Numbered from the stretch's first letter, positions 6,795 through 13,832 are shown. The stretch: 17,276 bases of DNA from JAXDLH01 sp034666705 (GCA_034666705.1 JAXDLH010000379.1:1-17276); one strand, 5' to 3'. The notes: generated by a model not told the origin, from the letters alone. Numbers and translations are program-made.

Positions 6795-7652
6795 TTACAT
6801 GGAGATTGCAGGTAAGAAGGCGCCGGTTGGTTGTTGATACCGCCCCATGGTCATCAACGTGGCCGGCCACGCTCCTTGCATGCCCGCCCCGAGCAGCCAA
6901 CGGAGCAGCTCCGCCTGGCGGGTCGGCACGAAGAAGCCCGGCCCCATGATGGTTGGGGACGCCGCAATGAGTGCTTGGAGGTCGGCGGTCGTCTCGGCCT
7001 CGGCGTGACCCAGCAAGCCAATACCTGTGGTGTAGCCGACGAGCTGCCCATCGCGCTCCGCCACACTCGCCATTCCACGATCGATCGCTTGGCGCAACTC
7101 CAGCTCGCGCTGGAGACCCTGGAGCCGCAGTGCGAGCTGATTGCAGACACCCACGTCCTCGTGGACGGCCGGGCGTACCGCAGCGGCGCCGCCTGGCGCC
7201 TCGGGCAGCGTACCCTGCATGAGGAGGAGCGGTTCGCGCACCTCGAAGCCGAGCTTGGTATAGAGCGCCAGTGAGCGGATATGGAACGGCGACTGTACCA
7301 GGCGTACGCCCTCCACCTGCTGGCGCCGGGCCTCCGCCAACACCGCTTCCAGGAGTGCGCGGCCCGTCCGGCCCTGGGCACCCGGTTCGACGGTCAAGGG
7401 CCCAACCACGGCGATCTCGGGCACGAAGCGATTGAGGAAGATGCTGCCCACGATCTGCCCATCACGTTCCGCGACGAATCCGGACGCCGCGGGGTCTTGG
7501 AGCTTCATCTGCATCATCTGCGTCGCGAACGCCGCCGACGGCTGCTCGGAAGGAAAGTTGTGGGCGGCGGCGACATCTTGGTGCGCGGCGAAGGCCACTT
7601 GGCCGCAGGCTGCCGCGTCGGCTGGTGTCATGGGGCGAATCGCGAGGTTCAT
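6795..7652 (-). CDS. GNAT-family N-acetyltransferase (two-domain)
   Basis: The 285-residue product starts with IRPMTPADAAACGQVAF (about 5-21), a typical GNAT N-terminal strand-helix. Its acetyl-CoA-binding motif A is LTVEPGAQGRTGRALLEAVL (about 86-105), and a motif B-like LALYTKLGFEVREPL follows (about 128-142). Residues 160-285 form a second half with VRPAVHEDVGVCNQLAL and VAERDGQLVGYTTG, probably a degenerate second GNAT fold. It ends in the segment GPGFFVPTRQAELLRWLL and GAFLPAISM that I associate with a two-domain subgroup. It would acetylate a small-molecule or protein amine in the cytoplasm; the acceptor is unknown. GAAGGA lies upstream of the ATG as ribosome binding site. It is divergent from the LuxR-type regulator, with 150 bp between them. 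Its 3' end abuts the truncated toxin, yet its own C-terminus appears complete. Confidence 0.85.
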   Translation of the reverse strand: MNLAIRPMTPADAAACGQVAFAAHQDVAAAHNFPSEQPSAAFATQMMQMKLQDPAASGFVAERDGQIVGSIFLNRFVPEIAVVGPLTVEPGAQGRTGRALLEAVLAEARRQQVEGVRLVQSPFHIRSLALYTKLGFEVREPLLLMQGTLPEAPGGAAAVRPAVHEDVGVCNQLALRLQGLQRELELRQAIDRGMASVAERDGQLVGYTTGIGLLGHAEAETTADLQALIAASPTIMGPGFFVPTRQAELLRWLLGAGMQGAWPATLMTMGRYQQPTGAFLPAISM

Positions 7653-7753
7653 TACAGGTGTTCCTTCTGGGGTGATTTGCGCGCGCGGTCCGAGCTGTCG
7701 TCTCGGTAGCCGGTGCGCACGTCCCCATCATGCGTCGCCGTTCGGCCGCGGAC

Positions 7754-7773
7754 AATCCCAGAAACCTGGGATT
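7754..7773. promoter_or_regulatory. Inverted repeat between GNAT and LuxR genes
   Basis: AATCCCAG (7754-7761) and CTGGGATT (7766-7773) form a perfect 8-bp inverted repeat with a 4-base AAAC centre. It lies 19 bp upstream of the -10 box of the LuxR-type gene, covering where its -35 would be, and about 100 bp from the divergent GNAT start. That position fits an operator, possibly for the adjacent regulator acting on its own gene. It would also fold as a hairpin on either strand, but no T-run follows, so a terminator is less likely. Confidence 0.5.
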
Positions 7774-7792
7774 CTCGCAGCCCGACCCTGTC

Positions 7793-7798
7793 TATAAT
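7793..7798 (+). promoter_or_regulatory. Consensus -10 box of a probable leaderless promoter
   Basis: TATAAT, a perfect -10 hexamer, ends 4 bases before the ATG at 7803. Transcription normally starts about 7 bases after the box, so the RNA would begin at or next to the start codon, giving a leaderless mRNA. No good -35 is seen at 17-bp spacing (7770-7775 is GATTCT); that slot is occupied by the inverted repeat, which suggests activator- or repressor-dependent control. Confidence 0.5.
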
Positions 7799-7802
7799 CA
7801 GC

Positions 7803-8933
7803 ATGAACCAGGATGCCCAGCACGGGCGCGCGATGCGGAGCTTGATCCAGCTCTGCACCGAGGGGCTGGATGCCGATGCCTTGCGGGCGGAGGTGCTCCG
7901 CCGTTTGCCGTCGCTGATCCCCACCGACGCGGCCTGGTTCGCGACCACCGACCCGGCCACCCTGCTGTACACCAGCGCGGTTGTCGACTCGGTCCTCCGC
8001 CCTGCGGCCCGGCAATTTGTGGCCAATGAATTCCTTGAGGACGACGTCAACCGCTTCGCTCGCCTTGCTACCAGCGAGCGCCGGGTGGGCGGGCTTGTCC
8101 AGGCGTCGCGCACGGCAACCCAACCGAGCCGGCGCGCCCGTGACATCCTCGCCCCACTCCATCTCGGCGACGAGCTCCGGGCAGCGCTCACAGTCGGGGG
8201 CGCCTGCTGGGGCTATCTGTGCTTACACCGAGAGCAGGGCAGCCCGGACTTCACTGCTGCAGAGATGGCCGCTTTGACCGCCCTTGCGCCGCACCTCGCG
8301 GCGGGCTTGCGGCATGCCCTGCTGGTCCCGCGCCTATTCCCGCCGTCGGCCGCTGCAGGCCCCGGGGTCGTGGTGCTCGACGCCAACCTCGCGCTGGTGG
8401 CATGCACGCCCGCCGCCGAGCAGTGGTTGGACGAGGTCGATGCCATCGATTGGCCAAGCACGGGTGAGCTGCCAGTAGTCATTGGGGCCGTAGCCGCCCG
8501 ATTGCAAGCCCTGGATCGTGGCAACGCATGGCTGCCCGCACAGATGCCACGCGCACGCCTTCGGACCCGGGCCGGCCGCTGGGTTGTCGTGCATGCCGCG
8601 CACCTACACGGGCCGCACACCGGAGGCCAGATCGCCATCGTACTCGAGGAGGCCAGGGCGCCCGAGGTCGTGCCGCTCGTGGGCCGCGCCTACGGGTTAT
8701 CAACGCGCGAGTGGGAGGTCACCCAACTGGTGCTGCGGGGCCAGTCGACGGGAGCCATCGTCACCGCATTGTCGATCGCCTCGACCACGGTGCAGGACCA
8801 TCTGAAGGCGATCTTCGAGAAAGTGGGCGTGCACAGCCGGCGAGAGCTCGTCGCCCAATTCTTTGCTGAGCAGTACTTGCCGCGAATCATGGCCGGCCAT
8901 CAGCCTGGGTTCGATGGCGCCTTCTCAGTGTAG
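7803..8933 (+). CDS. LuxR-family transcriptional regulator with GAF-like sensor
   Basis: The 376-residue product has an N-terminal region (about 8-165) that reads as a GAF-like domain: LRRLPSLIPTDAAWFATTDP, then LGDELRAALTVGGACWGYLCL and ADMAALTALAPHLAAGLRHA-like helices. A middle segment (about 178-285) with VVVLDANLALVACTPAAEQW resembles a PAS fold. The C-terminus (about 299-355) is a LuxR/FixJ HTH: LSTREWEVTQLVLRGQSTGA, then VTALSIASTTVQDHLKAIFE and KVGVHSRREL. It probably binds DNA in response to a small ligand; no receiver domain is present. I chose ATG 7803 because a TATAAT box lies just upstream; a GTG at 7713 is in frame but would lie upstream of that promoter. Likely targets are itself, the divergent GNAT gene and the downstream oxidoreductase gene. 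Confidence 0.88.
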   Translation: MNQDAQHGRAMRSLIQLCTEGLDADALRAEVLRRLPSLIPTDAAWFATTDPATLLYTSAVVDSVLRPAARQFVANEFLEDDVNRFARLATSERRVGGLVQASRTATQPSRRARDILAPLHLGDELRAALTVGGACWGYLCLHREQGSPDFTAAEMAALTALAPHLAAGLRHALLVPRLFPPSAAAGPGVVVLDANLALVACTPAAEQWLDEVDAIDWPSTGELPVVIGAVAARLQALDRGNAWLPAQMPRARLRTRAGRWVVVHAAHLHGPHTGGQIAIVLEEARAPEVVPLVGRAYGLSTREWEVTQLVLRGQSTGAIVTALSIASTTVQDHLKAIFEKVGVHSRRELVAQFFAEQYLPRIMAGHQPGFDGAFSV

Positions 8934-8975
8934 CCGTGGGTGGCGGCGTTCGCAGTGCGCGTGAGGAGTTCTCTC

Positions 8976-9443
8976 ATGGCGGAGCGCTATGTGCGGCCTG
9001 ATTGGTTCACGACCCACGTGTTCAATCGCGTCGTCGCGTTGCTTACACGGCTTGGCGTCAGCGTGTACGGCTCGCGCGTGCTCGCCGTGCGCGGCCGCAC
9101 CAGTGGTGAATGGCGCACCACGCCGGTCAATCTCCTCCAGTACGAGGGTGAGCGCTATCTCGTGGCGCCGCGTGGCGTTACGCAGTGGGTGCGCAACATC
9201 CGCGCAAGCGGCGCTGCGGAGCTCCGGCTCGGGTCCCGCCGCGAGCCGATTCGCGTCGTCGAGCTGGGCGACGAAGAGAAGCTCCCTATCCTGCGCGCCT
9301 ACCTGCGCCGCTGGCAATTCGAGGTGGGCATGTTCTTCGACGGCGTCGGGCCCGACGCTCCGGAAGCCGAGCTGCGTCGCGTCGCGCCGAAGCATCCGGT
9401 CTTTCAGATCATCTCGGTAGAGGAGGCTTCGCACGTTCGCTGA
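8976..9443 (+). CDS. Deazaflavin (F420)-dependent oxidoreductase, Ddn-like nitroreductase family
   Basis: The 155-residue protein matches the DUF385/Ddn-like family of single-domain split beta-barrel proteins, many of which bind cofactor F420 and reduce quinones, nitro compounds or other substrates. Family segments are VLAVRGRTSGEWRTTPVNLL (about 30-49), GERYLVAPRGVTQWVRNIRA (about 54-73) and the C-terminal HPVFQII. Length is normal. The ATG at 8976 has GAGGAG 8 nt upstream, which decides the start against a GTG at 8940. It lies 42 nt after the LuxR-type gene on the same strand and may be co-transcribed. F420 use is inferred from the family; no F420 biosynthesis gene is in the window. The gene ends convergently with the alpha/beta hydrolase gene, with 79 bp between and no clear terminator. 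Confidence 0.85.
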   Translation: MAERYVRPDWFTTHVFNRVVALLTRLGVSVYGSRVLAVRGRTSGEWRTTPVNLLQYEGERYLVAPRGVTQWVRNIRASGAAELRLGSRREPIRVVELGDEEKLPILRAYLRRWQFEVGMFFDGVGPDAPEAELRRVAPKHPVFQIISVEEASHVR

Positions 9444-9522
9444 GACTTCAGGGCCCACCGCGTGGAATAGCTGGCCCCAATCTCAGCGTGGCAGGCGTCG
9501 CATGCTCGCTGGGACGCTACCT

Positions 9523-10311
9523 TCACTTGCCGTCGAAGAGCCGGTGCTCGCGCAGGAACTCGAGGGCGAGCGCATCCCACTCCCAGGGACGCTCCATGTT
9601 GCAGGCGTGCCCGGCGCCGCCGATGGTGATCAGCTCGCACCCGGCCACGCGCTTCTGCAAGTCGAAGGCTGACTCGTGCGCATTGTCCTCGCTGCCCGTA
9701 ATGATGACCATAGGCGCCTTGACGCCATCGAAGAGCCAATCCGGGTCCGGCTCGCCAAGCGCCCGGAACATCTCGACGATCGTGTCGGCATCCGCCCAGG
9801 AGTTGCGCTCTGTGAAAATCGTTGCGAAGTAGTGCGCGAGCTCGGATGCGCGGAAGGCCGGGCTGTAATCCACGAACGTGTGCTCGTAACGGAAGGCGAC
9901 GCCCCGCTCCTGATACTGGGGAATGCGCCGCGCCGAGGCGGTCTTCACCGCCCGGTAGCCCGCCCCGGATACGATGATGGCGAGCGTGCGCTCCGGCCGC
10001 TGGTTGGCCATGTGCAGCACCACGTTCGAGCCCACAGACTCGCCGACGAGAATCGCGGCGTCGCTCGTCACTTCATCCATCGCCTCCCAGCACGCCTGCG
10101 CCACGTCCGGCATGGTGAGGCCGGGCGCGGCGGTTGGGGACTTCCCGTACCCGGGCAGGTCGATGCCGACGCAGCGGAACCAGGTGGAGAGGTGCGCCAT
10201 CTGATACAGCCAGCACGTGTGGTCCATCGGGTTCGGATGCACGAAGGCGATCGGCCTCCCCGTCTTTCCCAGTTGTTCCCAGCTAAGCGGTCCGTTCACG
10301 TGGTCGGCCAT
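9523..10311 (-). CDS. Alpha/beta-fold hydrolase
   Basis: The 262-residue protein is a complete alpha/beta hydrolase. The nucleophile elbow is GESVG with Ser92; the acid is likely Asp209 in ITGSEDNAHES; the base is His235 in GGAGHACNMERP. The oxyanion strand reads FVHPNPMDHTCW (about 23-34), followed by GIDLPGYGKS (about 49-58). Size and layout resemble the MhpC/BphD group, which cleaves C-C bonds of ring-fission products, but also esterases and epoxide hydrolases, so the reaction cannot be assigned. The start is fixed by GGGAGG 8 nt before ATG 10311. It follows the solute-binding protein gene on the same strand after 197 bp that contain a hairpin and short tandem repeats, so it may have its own promoter. 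It could hydrolyse an intermediate made by the upstream VOC and Rieske proteins. Confidence 0.88.
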   Translation of the reverse strand: MADHVNGPLSWEQLGKTGRPIAFVHPNPMDHTCWLYQMAHLSTWFRCVGIDLPGYGKSPTAAPGLTMPDVAQACWEAMDEVTSDAAILVGESVGSNVVLHMANQRPERTLAIIVSGAGYRAVKTASARRIPQYQERGVAFRYEHTFVDYSPAFRASELAHYFATIFTERNSWADADTIVEMFRALGEPDPDWLFDGVKAPMVIITGSEDNAHESAFDLQKRVAGCELITIGGAGHACNMERPWEWDALALEFLREHRLFDGK

Positions 10312-10353
10312 ACGTCGCACCTCCCGTCGAGTTGGGCTCCTCCAATGGTATGC

Positions 10354-10371
10354 GCGGGCGCCTCCGCCCGC
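10354..10371. repeat. GC-rich hairpin upstream of the hydrolase gene
   Basis: GCGGGCG (10354-10360), CCTC, CGCCCGC (10365-10371) makes a perfect 7-bp stem with a 4-base loop. It lies 43 bp upstream of the hydrolase ATG. It is probably a short dispersed palindrome or a 5'-leader hairpin; without a T-run it is not a classical terminator. Confidence 0.4.
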
Positions 10372-10403
10372 ACTGCAAAGGCTCTGATCATGGGATCTGA
10401 CCC

Positions 10404-10439
10404 CCAAGGTTGACAACACCGTCCAAGGTTGCCAATACC
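10404..10439. repeat. Two 17-bp direct repeats in a gene gap
   Basis: CCAAGGTTGACAACACC (10404-10420) and CCAAGGTTGCCAATACC (10423-10439) match at 15 of 17 positions with a 19-bp period. They are preceded by TGGGATCTGACCCCC (10391-10405), a motif style I associate with dispersed repeats near REP-type transposases. No transposase is present. Adjacent repeats spaced near two helix turns could also be tandem activator sites for the hydrolase gene. Confidence 0.4.
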
Positions 10440-10508
10440 AGACGGATAGCAGCCTTGGCATTGTGGTGGCGTCCTGAGGGCCCTCATGGACCCGTTCTCC
10501 CGGAGGGC

Positions 10509-12332
10509 TCAGCTCACGTCCCATTCGGAGACGTTCCAGGTGGCGCTGGTGCGTGGGCGAGTATCGCCGCGCACGCCCGTGACGCCCTGGCGAAAGAGGG
10601 TCATCTCCACGTCGAAGTAGAGCGGCAGCACCGGCAGCTCTTGCGTCTGCAAATCCACGAGCGCGTGGTAGAGCTGGCGCTGCGCCCCAGGGTCGATCGC
10701 CGAGCGCAGCGTGTCCACGATGCGGTCGTGCTCCGGGTTGCGGTAGCAGCCGGCGTTGGGGCCGGTAAACCGCGTCTCCTCCACCGGGCAGTTCGACGAG
10801 TGCAGGCGGAGGAGCGTGGTCTCCGCGCCGATCGCGAGCTGCGCGAGCGCGAAGGCGGGGAAACTGGCGCTGACCCGGTTGTCGCGCGCCTGGCCGCTGG
10901 AGAGCACCGTATCCTCGACGCCCAGGCCAAGCGCCTTCCATTGGTTGTCGACGATGGCGAGCTGCTGCGTTTCCAGTTCGCCGGGGTCGGTCCAGAGGGA
11001 GAGGCTGACCCGCTTGCCATCGCGGTCGAGGAGCGCGCCGTCCGCGCCCGGTCGCCAGCCGGCATCCGCCAGGAGCTGCAGGGCGCGCGTCGGGCTGTAC
11101 TCGTAGCGCGTCGCGACGTCCTTCACCCAGTCCCACTTGACGTCGTCGGGCGGGATGAAGCTGTCGGCAATCGGTACCTGGCCGGCAAACAGCGCATCCG
11201 TCAGCGCCTGGCGGTCGATCGCGTGGAGCAGCGCACGCCGCACTCGCGCGTCGAGTACCTCGCGGGGCTGGGTATCGCGGAACTGGGCCGCGATCATGCG
11301 ATATCGCATCGGCTGGAGCACGGCGAGTGGCGCCTTGCCAGCGCGCTCCCACTCGGAGCGGACGACCGACGCCTGGCCAAAATCGATGGCGGGCGGGATC
11401 GCCCCGTCGACCGTACCGGCGAGGAGGTTGGCCACGACGGTGGGCACGCTGGGGATGAACCGGAAGGTAATGGTGTCAATCTTCGGGGGGCCAGCGTAGA
11501 ACGCGTCGTACGCCCGCAGCACCATGTGGCTGGCGGGGACCCACTCCGCGAGGCGGTAGGGCCCGAGACCGACGAACTCGCGGCTCCAGTACGGCAGCAC
11601 CTGGAACCGCTCCTTGTCAGCCTGGTAGGTCCTCTCCAGCAGATGAGCGGGAAATGGCCCGACACCCTCTTCGGCGATGCCGTTGGCGGACGGATCGGTC
11701 CGCGTCCACTCCATGACCAGGGTGTGGTCATCCGGCGTGGCGATCCCACTGATGGAGGGCGCCACGCTGCGCTGCCCCATGGGGATCTCCTGGTCGTTGG
11801 TGACCTGCCAGGCGAAGACAAAGTCGTGCGCTGTGAGCGGTGTGCCGTCGTGCCAGGTTACGCCGGGTCGGATGCGATAGGTGGTCTGCATCGTGCCGTC
11901 CGGCCGCACGACCCAGGTGCCACTCTCGATGGTGGGCAGCTCCAGCGCCAACTGGGGATGCACGTCGCCCCGGTCGTCGAAGGTGGCGAGCCGCTGGTGG
12001 AGCGCCATCCGCATGCTGCGGCCCAGGGTATAGGCCCCGCCGACGTGGGTGGAGATGAGGATGCTCGGCTCGTCCTTCAGGGCGATGGTGAGGCTCTTCG
12101 GCTGCCGAGGCGCTGCTACGGACGGCGCCGGGGCTGCGTCGCGCGTCGTCGCCGGGGTACAACCCGCGAGCAGCAGCGTTGCCAGCAGTGCCGCGAGCGC
12201 CGATCGGCAGAAAGAGCTCGATGATTCTCCTCGTCGCAGGGCGGGGGCTTGCCCCCCGCCGTGCTTCCAAAAGCGGGGGACAAGCCCTCGCCCTACGGGA
12301 CGCAACAAGCTCGCGCCAATCGCCGAGCGCAT
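10509..12332 (-). CDS. Peptide/oligopeptide-type ABC transporter solute-binding lipoprotein (SBP_bac_5)
   Basis: The product, about 607 residues from ATG 12332, is a family 5 extracellular solute-binding protein of the DppA/OppA type. A lipobox LLLAGC puts the lipidated Cys at residue 58, after the hydrophobic stretch ALAALLATLLLAG. The mature part shows YRIRPGVTWHDGTPLTAHDF, the family's signature strand, then GLGPYRLAEWVPASHMVLRA, RRALLHAIDRQALTDALFAG and LQLLADAGWRPGADGALLDR. It would capture a peptide or other small solute outside the membrane; no permease or ATPase genes lie nearby, so partners must be encoded elsewhere. The signal region is unusually long (57 residues) because residues about 13-33 are encoded by a palindromic repeat. 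No closer in-frame ATG, GTG or TTG gives a normal signal peptide. GAGGCGG precedes the ATG, and a small dyad CGTTGG-G-CCAACG lies at 12340-12352. It is 31 nt after the VOC gene and probably in one operon with it. Confidence 0.88.
   Translation of the reverse strand: MRSAIGASLLRPVGRGLVPRFWKHGGGQAPALRRGESSSSFCRSALAALLATLLLAGCTPATTRDAAPAPSVAAPRQPKSLTIALKDEPSILISTHVGGAYTLGRSMRMALHQRLATFDDRGDVHPQLALELPTIESGTWVVRPDGTMQTTYRIRPGVTWHDGTPLTAHDFVFAWQVTNDQEIPMGQRSVAPSISGIATPDDHTLVMEWTRTDPSANGIAEEGVGPFPAHLLERTYQADKERFQVLPYWSREFVGLGPYRLAEWVPASHMVLRAYDAFYAGPPKIDTITFRFIPSVPTVVANLLAGTVDGAIPPAIDFGQASVVRSEWERAGKAPLAVLQPMRYRMIAAQFRDTQPREVLDARVRRALLHAIDRQALTDALFAGQVPIADSFIPPDDVKWDWVKDVATRYEYSPTRALQLLADAGWRPGADGALLDRDGKRVSLSLWTDPGELETQQLAIVDNQWKALGLGVEDTVLSSGQARDNRVSASFPAFALAQLAIGAETTLLRLHSSNCPVEETRFTGPNAGCYRNPEHDRIVDTLRSAIDPGAQRQLYHALVDLQTQELPVLPLYFDVEMTLFRQGVTGVRGDTRPRTSATWNVSEWDVS
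12235..12297. repeat. 63-bp palindromic repeat element inside the lipoprotein signal region
   Basis: The 25-base arms 12235-12259 and 12273-12297 are inverted copies matching at 22 of 25 positions, around a 13-base loop. The core reads AGGGCTTGTCCCCCGC in one arm. It looks like a member of a GC-rich dispersed palindrome family of the kind seen in Chloroflexi genomes (from memory; only this copy is in the window). It lies in frame within the solute-binding protein gene with no stop codon, and its 63 bases equal exactly 21 codons. It encodes about residues 13-33, between the ATG and the hydrophobic core of the signal peptide. Confidence 0.75.
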
Positions 12333-12363
12333 TCCGCCTCGTTGGGCCAACGATGCGAGCGCG

Positions 12364-12849
12364 TTATGCATTGCGCGGGCAACACAGCTCGATGAAGTTG
12401 CTGGAGGGGTCCTTGAAGTAGAGCGACCGGGCCGCGGGGCACGCTGCGGGGTGCGCGACGGGCCCATCGAAGCGGATGCCGTGCCGCGTGAGCACGCCGA
12501 CCGCTTTGTCCATCTGCTCCGGGCTGACGCTCAAGGCCAGGCGTGGCGTGCCACGGACCTGCTCGACCGGCGGCTCCTGCACGTGGTGGTCGAGCAAGCG
12601 AAAGATCACGTCGGCATGGCCCACCATCGCCCGGCTGTATGGCACCGGAAACTCAGCCGGCTCCTCGCCCCGCCGGGCCGCGAGTGCCCGGAGCTGCCGC
12701 TCGCGGACGATCTCCTCGGTCGAGAGCATGTAGCGGTTCGCGATATAGCTGGGGATGATCTCGCCCAGGATCTCGGCGTAGAAGCGCTCGGCCAGAATGA
12801 TGTCGTTGACCCACACGCAGTGTCGGTCGATCTCTGCCTCGTATTCCAT
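12364..12849 (-). CDS. VOC-superfamily protein (glyoxalase/extradiol dioxygenase-like)
   Basis: The 161-residue single-domain protein has the VOC layout: DRHCVWVNDIILAERFYAEI (about 8-27) opening the first beta-alpha-beta unit, and TPRLALSVSPEQMDKAVGVL then SLYFKDPSSNFIELCCP in the second. His10 and Glu154 (FIEL) sit where two metal ligands usually lie. The usual second His of the LALSVS strand is absent, so the metal site may be altered or completed by a dimer partner. An insertion-like segment (about 41-75, ALAARRGEEPAEFPVPY) is longer than in minimal VOC domains. Reactions in the superfamily range from ring cleavage to isomerisation and drug binding; I cannot choose. ATG 12849 has GAAGG just upstream. 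It lies 41 nt after the VOC-Rieske gene and 31 nt before the solute-binding protein gene, consistent with one operon. Confidence 0.8.
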   Translation of the reverse strand: MEYEAEIDRHCVWVNDIILAERFYAEILGEIIPSYIANRYMLSTEEIVRERQLRALAARRGEEPAEFPVPYSRAMVGHADVIFRLLDHHVQEPPVEQVRGTPRLALSVSPEQMDKAVGVLTRHGIRFDGPVAHPAACPAARSLYFKDPSSNFIELCCPRNA

Positions 12850-12890
12850 CCTTCAGTCTCCAGGCGCACGTTCTGGCTGCTCGTGGGCGA

Positions 12891-13667
12891 TCAGACTCGT
12901 TGCGGGACGGCCAGCACGCAGTCGACCTCTTCCTCGCTGCGCGGCACGCTGACGTCGGTGTCGACGATCACGTGGCCCCCGAGGTACTCGATCTCGTACT
13001 TGTGCAGCGGCGGCACGTTCAGGGGGGCGGCCCGGCTGATCACGTGCCCGGTGCGGGTGTAGCGGTAGCGGTGCAGCGGACAGTAGAACCGGAAATGCTC
13101 CGGCTGGTAGGTGATCGTGAACTGCTGGTGGGCACAGACCTCCGAGAGCGCGAGGAAGCCTTCTGTGGTGCGCAGCAGAAAGAACTTGCCCTCAGCGAAC
13201 CGGGTCACCGACCCCACCGCGAAATCCTCGACGCTGCCAGCGTCGATCTTCCCTCGGCGGGCCGGCGGCATCTCGTACACGGTGGGCCGATGGGCCGTCA
13301 CCTCGATGAGGTAGCCATCTGGATCGCGGAGGCGCGCCTTCAGCTCGCCCACTGCGCGCAGGCCGGCCTTCGGGTCCTCGTCGGTGAGTCCGCCCAGCCC
13401 TGCGAGCCGCTGGTGAATCTCCTCCCATTTGTCCGGTGAGAGGAACAAGCCGGTGTAGGCGTGGGTCCGCTCCGCGTCGATCTGCGGAACCTCGACGAGC
13501 ACCAGGTGCTGGCCTTCGCAGATCTCGAACGTCGCGTTGGGGCCTTCCTCCGCCCACAGGTCACGCCCCAGCGGCCGAAAACCGAGGCCCGCTTCGTAGA
13601 AGCGCTCGGAGCGATGCAGGTCGGAAACCTGGAAGACGAGATGATGAAAGTGCTCGGTCGTCGCCAT
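12891..13667 (-). CDS. Fusion protein: VOC domain plus Rieske [2Fe-2S] domain
   Basis: The 258-residue protein joins two domains. Residues 5-128 are a VOC domain: EHFHHLVFQVSDLHRSERFY at the start, GLFLSPDKWEEIHQRLAGLG in the middle, and DPDGYLIEVTAH with Glu122 as a likely metal ligand; His8 or His9 could be another. After a short linker, residues about 148-240 are a Rieske domain with the full cluster motif C178-x-H180, 15 residues, C196-x2-H199 (CAH and CPLH). The extra disulfide cysteines of cytochrome bc1 Rieske proteins are absent, so this looks like a soluble ferredoxin-type centre. There is no signal peptide. It could be a dioxygenase carrying its own electron relay, or an electron donor tethered to a substrate-binding domain. 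ATG 13667 starts the homologous sequence; GGAGG lies 12 nt upstream. It heads the minus-strand catabolic arm. Confidence 0.85.
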   Translation of the reverse strand: MATTEHFHHLVFQVSDLHRSERFYEAGLGFRPLGRDLWAEEGPNATFEICEGQHLVLVEVPQIDAERTHAYTGLFLSPDKWEEIHQRLAGLGGLTDEDPKAGLRAVGELKARLRDPDGYLIEVTAHRPTVYEMPPARRGKIDAGSVEDFAVGSVTRFAEGKFFLLRTTEGFLALSEVCAHQQFTITYQPEHFRFYCPLHRYRYTRTGHVISRAAPLNVPPLHKYEIEYLGGHVIVDTDVSVPRSEEEVDCVLAVPQRV

Positions 13668-13832
13668 TTGGTACTGCCGCCTCCGGAAAAGATGTTGGGG
13701 ATCACCAACACGCGCCCAGAATACCATGCTGTGGGCTCAGCAACGCAGAGCGCGGGCCTGCCGTGCCTTCTGGTAAACGTCTCGCGTGGCCAGCTAACTT
13801 GGCGATTGCCCGCGTCGGGGTAAGCCCAACTG

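Noticed and set aside
10475..10486. Palindrome TGAGGGCCCTCA as a terminator of the solute-binding protein gene
   Set aside because: The 12-bp palindrome is real, but it has no loop and no following T-run on the minus strand, so I do not call a terminator.
10312..11352. N-terminal extension of the alpha/beta hydrolase to over 600 codons
   Set aside because: The frame simply stays open through the overlapping solute-binding protein gene. GGGAGG before ATG 10311 and the family N-terminus fix the real start.
10410..12224. 604-codon plus-strand open frame
   Set aside because: It lies antisense to the solute-binding protein, whose family motifs are unambiguous. Its own translation is charged and repetitive, without recognisable domains.
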